Shown here piece by piece: positions 57,263 to 64,000 of a DNA stretch of 64,000 nt. The DNA comes from Lumbricus rubellus (Eukaryota; Annelida; Clitellata; Crassiclitellata; Lumbricidae), in assembly GCA_945859605.1 (NCBI GenBank), contig OX243816.1:34396580-34460579 (forward strand), written 5' to 3'. The notes beneath the pieces are model-generated. The model searched no databases and was not told the origin of the DNA. It was given only the letters and a program-made list of their open reading frames with translations. A program made the position numbers and the translations under genes. How positions within the stretch are numbered: the stretch's first letter is position 1; each line of letters starts with the position of its first letter.

Positions 57263-58865
57263 CCATTTTGAACCACTGGACTGGGGTTAAACATAGAACA
57301 TGCTTAACAGCTCAATTTTCATAGCCTTCTCTTCAATGTTAGAAACTGTGATAGTGTCCATTGAGACGGTGGGTTACCTACTAACATATCAGTCAAACTT
57401 CAAAAGTGTCCACGGTACTCCACAAGTCGACAACTCATGCTCTTAAACGTTTCTGCCAAATGTTGCAATACTAATTATTGACATAACCGGAAGTTTGTTT
57501 ATGATGACAGTCAATGTAGGTTACTGTGAGAGGTGGAAGACGTGTGTGAACTGTTAAAGCTGTTAAGAGTAGTGCCACTGACAGCGGCTAATAGGCTATT
57601 TCTTGGCGTAGAGGATTGTGGAAAAATCCGAAAAACAACTGGGGTTGAACTATGATCATCTTGGAATTGGGGTGAGTGAAGTGGTTTAAACACCCCAAAC
57701 CACCCGAGCGGATTATCACACGTTAATGCTTGAGTAGAATACATGTATATCATAATAATCTGTGTAGTAGCCTTGCAAGTCATTCATCGGACAATTGCAT
57801 TCAAAGTTTCAACGCCAACTTTCACCAGCGTCATCTGGCGAATGAAAGGCTAATTAAGTCGAACTTTGGTGTTGCGCTGGATGCTATCATGCGCCCGTGA
57901 CTCCGAACGCTGATCAGCACAATAATAATTATTAGTCTATTATGATTTTCACGCCAGTCGCCAGAGTTCAGAGCATGGCTTGTTTAGTGTACAGTTCTAA
58001 ATGAAACTGTGCAGTAGTAGAAGCCCTTCTGTGCAGCTAGTAAAATAGTTTTAAAATGTCATTATCATCCGAGTGGGAGTAATTTATTATGGAGGATGAA
58101 AATTGGAAGAACTCAAAGAAGGGATTGTGCAGTTAAAAAATCCTTAAAGTAGTCTTGCACCAAAGTGGCACTGTGGCAGAGGTATGAAAGGACTTGAACA
58201 TGTAACTTATAGGGGTGGATATAGGCATAATTATGTCTGAACAGAATTCTGAACGCTATCAGATTCTATATAATATTTATCGAACAAAACTTTTGTAGGC
58301 CTAGATTAAATACACGAGAGACATGGTGACATCCTCTGGCTCTCAAGCGTCGGCATTATCCTTGCATTCCACCGCTTTTTTGATTCCGGTTCCTCTAGTC
58401 AAGAATATTCTCTGTTTTTATTTGTTTGCAGTCAAATTTAAAGGCAAAGTTGTCTATTCCCACGATTCCCCTTTGAATCGCTTGAGGGCACTAGTAATAC
58501 GTGTCTTCATTCTGTAAAGGTTGATTCGCGCTGTAATCATTAACGTAACGTAACTTAATCGTAATCGTAGTCGTAAATTCGTAATCGAAATCTCCAAACT
58601 TCTAGAGCGCCACTCCAATGCCAAGCTTAGGGCACCATCTTATTCGCGAGCGCTGCGTCGAGTCCGTAAGAGTAGTCTAGATGTATGAGGTCTTATATCT
58701 GTAGGTTGTAGGCCTACGAACAGAGGGGATCAGAAGCAGCTGCCAGCTATTAAGGTGGGTGTCGTTTGGGTCAGTAATTTTTTTAAATAAGATTCTCTAG
58801 TCTTCGAACTAGACGCCGCGGTCCATACAAATTGATACAATGTCGTAGAGAAACAGATATGGCCC
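57263..58865. other. Intergenic DNA with a decayed MITE
   Basis: At about 57974-58165 there is a diverged relative of the 55407/61959 MITE (GTGCAGTAGTAGAAGC, TTATGGAGGATGAA, TTGTGCAGTTAAAAAATCC). At about 58590-58640 is the dispersed block shared with 21710. No gene recognised. Confidence 0.45.
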
Positions 58866-58867
58866 GC

Positions 58868-59045
58868 TGGGAGGGGGGGATGATGATGATGATGATAGTT
58901 GTGGTGGTGGAGGTGGAGGTGGTGGTGGTGATGGTGGTGGTGGTGGTGATGATGAAGGTGATGATGATGTGGACCATGATCATCTTGATCATGATGATGA
59001 TCATAATGATAACAGCAGCAGCAGCAGCAGCAGCAGCAACAACAT
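58868..59045. repeat. (GAT/GGT)n with (CAG)n run
   Basis: GAT and GGT triplets, then ATGATCATCTTGATCATGAT and a short pure CAG run at about 59013-59037. Confidence 0.92.
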
Positions 59046-59276
59046 AATGATAGCTGATGATCCAGCGTCGTAACGCTCTTGTCATTAGAGGTTCTTCACC
59101 CAACCTAGAGACCTTGACGAACGAACAGGTTCATTCCAGACAAAGCTGTCTTTGAAACTAATGTTGAAAGTCGCTGATGGTTAAGTTTTGTCTCGAGGCA
59201 AAACGACCAACCATGCATCTTCATGAACAGCTGTGAAGGTCATCCATTCAGAAGCGAATGTCTGATTGACGCTGAT

Positions 59277-59377
59277 GTGTATATATATATATAGACCTCA
59301 TTATACATAATATATATATATATACATAATATATATATATACATAATATATATATACATAATATATATATATATACA
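59277..59377. repeat. (TA)n with repeated ATACATAATATAT units
   Basis: About 100 bp of TATATA broken at intervals by TACATAA. Confidence 0.9.
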
Positions 59378-59734
59378 ACGGGTGTTATGGAGTGCACGAT
59401 AAACAGATGGAGGCCTGTATGGTCTGAGTGTGTGTGGTAGAAAGTCGAGCAGCCGCCGTGGTTTGGTCCGGATTGAACCCGGCCAAGGCCAGCAGTCTTA
59501 TAGTAGACGCATGTTGTTTTTATCACTGCATGCATTGCTGCGGTCAGAACAGTGCAAAAAATTTCCTAGCCGTGTCAACGACCTTTTAACGCTAGAAGAT
59601 GTCTAACTCTTACAGAACCAGCATAAACACACATTATTATTATTCATATACATACATGCACACGCACACGTACATACTCAAAGATTTTATATATGCATGT
59701 ACTAGCGTACCCAACCACGCGTTGCTGTGGCTGG

Positions 59735-60018
59735 AAAGAGCATTCAACCATCCATCCTACCTCCCCATCCCCCTCCCATCCCCCTATCCTTCCCGCTCCC
59801 CTCCTCCCTCTCCCCTTCCTTTCCTCCCACCCCTCCCCTCACCCCACTCCCCCTCCACCTCCCCTCAATCTTAGTCCCGCTTCATCCCCTCCTTTCCTCC
59901 CTCACACCGTCCCTACCCGATAGCGACTCGGATAGCGCCCTAAAACGCTTCAGCAAAAAGGCCCCAATGGAATGTGTTGAAATGCGCTACATAAACGGAA
60001 CACACCGCTTTCGTTTTT
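59735..60018. repeat. C-rich tract and SINE-tail-like sequence
   Basis: CCCCTCCC-rich stretch at 59760-59910. It is followed by a block with GATAGCGCCCTAAAACGC and GAAATGCGCTACATAAACGG that resembles SINE tail modules. Pro/Ser-rich ORFs are discarded. Confidence 0.55.
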
Positions 60019-60345
60019 GAATGAACGGAAATTATTATGCAACTCGCTTATGACGTCACGGCACGTCACTGTGTTGATTACGGCGGAAGTTTAAAATTGT
60101 ATAGCTCAAATAGTCGACGAATTTGATCAAATATTGCTGTTAAAGATTGCGTTTTGGGGGGAAAAAACATTTAAAGAACACACACGTATACGAATGGAAG
60201 GCTCTGGTGAGATTTTGAAAAAAATCGGTCCGTTACTTTGGAAGATCCTATCATTTTCAATTTGGTGCGTACGCCGTTACATTTTTATTTATATAGATAA
60301 ATATATATTATATCTAATTTTTGAAATACCTACACAGTTTTCACA

Positions 60346-60807
60346 CATACATACATGCATGCATGCATGCATGCATGCATACATGCATACATGCATGCAT
60401 GCATACATACATACATGCATGCATGCATGCATACATGCATACATGCATACATGCATACATACATACATACATACATACATACATACATACATACATACAT
60501 ACATACATACATACATACATACATACATACATACATACATACATACATACATACATACATACATACATACATACATACATACATACATACATACATACAT
60601 ACATACATACATACATACATACATACATACATACATACATACATACATACATACATACATACATACATACATACATACATACATACATACATACATACAT
60701 ACATACATACATACATACATACATACATACATACATACATACATACATACATACATACATACATACATACATACATACATACATACATACATACATACAT
60801 ACATACA

Positions 60808-60837
<30 letters not shown>
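60346..60837. repeat. (ACAT)n / (GCAT)n tetranucleotide repeat
   Basis: About 490 bp: mixed GCAT and ACAT at the left (60346-60455), then nearly pure ACAT for about 380 bp. The 163-270 codon ORFs on both strands (IHTYIHTY..., CMYVCMYV...) are products of the repeat. Confidence 0.98.
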
Positions 60838-60838
<1 letters not shown>

Positions 60839-61950
60839 GCTACACGAGGCAGGTGGTTAATAACTACATACCATAGGCTTAGATGTATCTTGAGTGGTGC
60901 ATGTGTGACATCTGCCTGCTGCTCAATGTCTAAGGTCAAGGTCTGAGGTCAAGGACATTCAGTCCGTGTATATATTTAGAGCCTCTGGCTGCTTACGAAG
61001 GTCATTCCACTCACTGACTAGTGACAGTGACTACATAATATGCTACAATAGAATTTTCAGCTTTGACAAAATGACAGCCTCCATAATTAAGTTATATATA
61101 TATTTATATGGTATATGTATATGATATATTTATATATATATATATAATTATATATATACTATTGTACGCGCTATATATAGCCCAGCAAACACAGTCTGAC
61201 AAGTTACAACCCCCTCCAGAGTGCATAGAAAACAACAATGTTGTGTGTATTTGTATTTTTAGATATTAGGTAATAATATTCGCATATTGCTTTCATATAT
61301 AGTCTACATATTCAAGCATTATACGAAATATATATATATATAATTTACATAATTATATATATATAATTATTGCGTGGCTTATAGACTCAATTTGTGGATG
61401 AAAATAGAAATTTATTTAAACATAGGCCTAGCACTTATTTGTATAAAAGCATTACGAGCTCTTAATAAGTTGCTCGGTCACATGCAGTTTCTCTGGGTTT
61501 TTATGTAAGGATTATCATTATGTATACTAATTGAGTCTTATCTAAATTAAACTTAAAACCATCAGTAAGTCCTTGTTTATTTGCACTACTTCGCCACCTG
61601 TCCTGCATAACCACGCGCCCTAAGAAGCTATTGATCACTTATACAGTCAGGCGTTAAGTCAAGGACATATTAAGTGTTGAGGCTGCTGCATGTGTACACA
61701 GCAGAAATTCGACACTGACATGAAAGGATGGCTGCACTTAAGAGATCGTGGGAAAAGGTCTTGGCAAGATAATACTTCAGTAGCCTTGCTCCTTTGAAGG
61801 CGATAAGGCCGTTAAGACACAAAAGATGCAGAAAACGCAATGCATGTGTGGTGGAAAGGAGACTTGGTGGCATTATACGTTCAGTGCCTTATAGACTTAG
61901 GGCCTATTATAGCATCGATGATTACACAGCATATACAATATATATGTATA
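60838..61950. other. Intergenic DNA, no gene seen
   Basis: AT-rich with (TA)n runs at about 61095-61175 and 61330-61372. No coding signal recognised. Confidence 0.45.
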
Positions 61951-62171
61951 TATTATATCAGGGCTTTTTTTAATGTGCAGTTGTACACAAAATGTGCAGT
62001 TCTAAATGGATGTGTGCAGTTGTAGAAGCACTTTTGTACTGTAGCCTACAGTTGAAACTGGCAAAAAAGGTCGTTGTATACCGATTGGAAGTAATTCACC
62101 ATAGAGGATGGGAAAGAAAAGAAGAGGTTGCGCAGTTATAAAAATCCCTTTAAAACAGCCCTGTATTATAT
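61951..62171. mobile_element. hAT-like MITE, 205 bp, with 8-bp target duplication
   Basis: Starts CAGGGCTTTTTTTAATGTG and ends TTTAAAACAGCCCTG (element 61959-62163). TATTATAT occurs at 61951-61958 and 62164-62171. The flanks are TA-rich, so the duplication alone is weak evidence, but the ends and family match 55407-55624. Confidence 0.82.
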
Positions 62172-62612
62172 ATTATATATTATATTATATATTATATAAG
62201 GCCTATATTCTTTAATCGTCAGTCGAGTTGAAATAAAATCCAATATGTTGTAAAAAGTACAATATATAGAAATAATTAAGTGATTGACATTTTATTCTAA
62301 TCTGATTAATTTTGTTGTTTGATGCTTCCTAAGCATTGGTTGGTGACCATAGATTTGTGCTTACTCATGCTCTTTAATAATTATTAAAGAGTAGGCCTAT
62401 GTGCGTGTGTTGATTGAAGGTAGGGTTCACAATTCGAGCGTCTATGATAAAATTATGTTTCCCTTAAAGAGGCGCTATAGAAATCGGTCTTCACAAGAAC
62501 GATCCGAAATTTATCTGGGTTAGACGAATTAATTTATTACGTAATGTATTGTGTGTGGGAGGGGGCGAGTGGAAATCCAAAGAGGCAAATTATTGAGCGG
62601 TGATGAGAGATC

Positions 62613-62775
62613 TTATATACCAATGCTTAAAGTGTCGAAAAAGAAAAAAAGAAGTGCTTGCATGGACGCCCCTTATACCTCTCCAGGCTGTGCTGGCAGG
62701 ACGGCGTTCAGATTTAAAAAATTGCTTGGACGCCGTCCATGACCTTCCAGTCACACTTTAAGCACTGTCAGGATC
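62613..62775. mobile_element. Second copy of the 27636 MITE family
   Basis: Runs from CAATGCTTAAAGTG (62621) to CACACTTTAAGCACTG (62766), with the same internal GGACGCCCC and GGACGCCGTCCATGACC blocks as 27636-27781. The flanks share GATCTTATA/GATCTTACA, a possible duplication with one mismatch. Confidence 0.75.
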
Positions 62776-64000
62776 TTACACAACAATCAGTTCATTGCAA
62801 AATGCATGATGAAGGTCAAGGCCGTATACATGCACATGTGAATGTGTGCATATTTTCATCTACATTATTGACTGAGATATAGTGCGGAACGGCCATTTTT
62901 CTGATACATTTAGATCTATTATGTTGAAGCCTTTGAAGTTTAAATGATAAATGATGTGTATGACACGTTGCAACGGGCGTTGAACTCTGATGGTCTCACC
63001 CTCAAGCAAGCAACGGCGGCGGCAGTCTATTATTAATATGCATATAATGCACAAACCCATGTTTCTATGCACAATTGCACATGTATGTGGACCAATGTTT
63101 ACGTCTGTCTGTAATTAAAGCAACATACAGGTGAACCCTAATGAGCTTATACCGTGAATAACCCAAACAAGTTAATGCTGTTGTTGTTGCTGTATACATA
63201 ACAGATGCTGCAGTTCTAGAGCGGTGTAACTGTCATCAGTTCAGTAATGTCATAGGTCGAGGGATGCCTATAAATTATATTGCCAAACCAAGGCCCCCCG
63301 GAACCACCGCAGTCCTCGGCTTGCAGGGCCAGAAGAAAGCCAGTCCCTGAGTTGTAGATGAGATGTGGTCGGTTAATTGCATCATTATGCTGCTGCATGA
63401 TGTGTCAGTTATAGCAACCTGTTACCACTTTGAGGCAAACAGTTTCTATTGTAATATATATATATATAATATATAAAATATATATGCATACATGCATTCA
63501 TGCATATATAATTGATATTACTATAATTATATTAGCAGCAATTTCATTGCAATTTTATTTATTTATATTATACAAGAGGTGCTCGCTCTGTGCGATGCGT
63601 CATCAAAAACAGACCATGGGTCTAAAGGTCATCCATTCAGTTGTCCGCAATGAGTACAGAAGGAAGGGGTCCGAATGCGCACAGAGGTTCGAATCAAGTT
63701 ATACCTACTGAAGAACTCCGAATCTAAATTTTTCAGCGTAGGCCTATTTATTTAAGTTGTCCTTGTGTCTAAGACGTCTTTAGTCAGACTACTGATAGAG
63801 TTGACCTCAGTTGAAGTTGAAGCTTGACTTTTGCATAGTTGAAAGCCCCATCAGGGCCACTAGAAAGTGGGGCAACAGCCCATTCGACCCAGGGAAGAGC
63901 TAAGGTCGCGGTGTTTGGTAAAGTTTTATGGTTTAATTATTTATATTTGCGTTTTAAACTGCTGTGTTTGATTAAGTGTCAGTTGTGTACATTTGATCTT
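62776..64000. other. Intergenic DNA, no gene seen
   Basis: AT-rich with short TA runs (about 63457-63510). No gene, RNA or complete element was recognised. Confidence 0.45.

Noticed and set aside
56611..57324. ORFs of 190-237 codons in five frames
   Set aside because: Produced by a 27-bp minisatellite whose length is a multiple of three; the unique flanks show no coding signal.
58323..58517. 64-codon ORF with a hydrophobic middle
   Set aside because: Short, AT-rich codons, no family match and no splice context.
60134..60946. Six overlapping ORFs of 163-270 codons on both strands
   Set aside because: They are translations of the ACAT tetranucleotide repeat; nothing outside the repeat supports a protein.

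Overview
This is a stretch of an AT-rich animal nuclear genome: spliced genes with GT-AG introns, tRNA-derived SINEs, LINE, mariner, hAT-type and Ty3/gypsy elements, and long microsatellites. I infer a marine invertebrate deuterostome, perhaps an echinoderm. The inference rests on the repeat style and on the very frequent palindrome TAGGCCTA, so it is weak.

The central gene is a Vgll4 (vestigial-like 4) orthologue on the + strand, spanning about 22.3-54.1 kb. It was assembled here from exons that match in reading phase. There are alternative first coding exons at 23547-23643 (with the VGLL4 N-terminal motif LDVLSRAA) and 43503-43638, and possibly a third ending at 22691. Common exons lie at 44927-45092, 47622-48184, 52755-53006 and 53931-54109. 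The spliced frames close exactly at 418 or 431 codons. The last two exons carry three TEAD-binding Tondu (TDU) motifs, not the two of vertebrate VGLL4 and fly Tgi. Intron 3 holds a 56-bp inverted copy of part of the coding exon that follows it.

A second gene is an intronless 389-codon ORF at 12885-14054. It encodes a two-pass membrane protein that loosely resembles TMEM268.

The rest is mostly mobile DNA. A young Ty3/gypsy element (28273-34792, minus strand) has nearly identical 1.16-kb LTRs, an intact gag-protease ORF and only a stop-ridden shred of pol. It sits inside an older inverted-repeat element, within Vgll4 intron 1. At least eight insertions have 8-bp target duplications and hAT-like ends: 11601, 16448, 27284, 27636, 35257, 45500, 55407 and 61959. 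Three of these carry dense subterminal repeat arrays. There are also a deleted mariner (20357-21323), a LINE 3' fragment (19367-20165) and several SINEs.

Layout: 1-12.8 kb, intergenic repeats and microsatellites; 12.9-14.1 kb, membrane-protein gene; 14.1-22.2 kb, transposon-rich; 22.2-54.1 kb, Vgll4 with nested elements and a GC-rich internal promoter zone at 40-43.5 kb; 54.1-64 kb, SINE/MITE remnants, a 27-bp minisatellite and a 0.49-kb ACAT tract.
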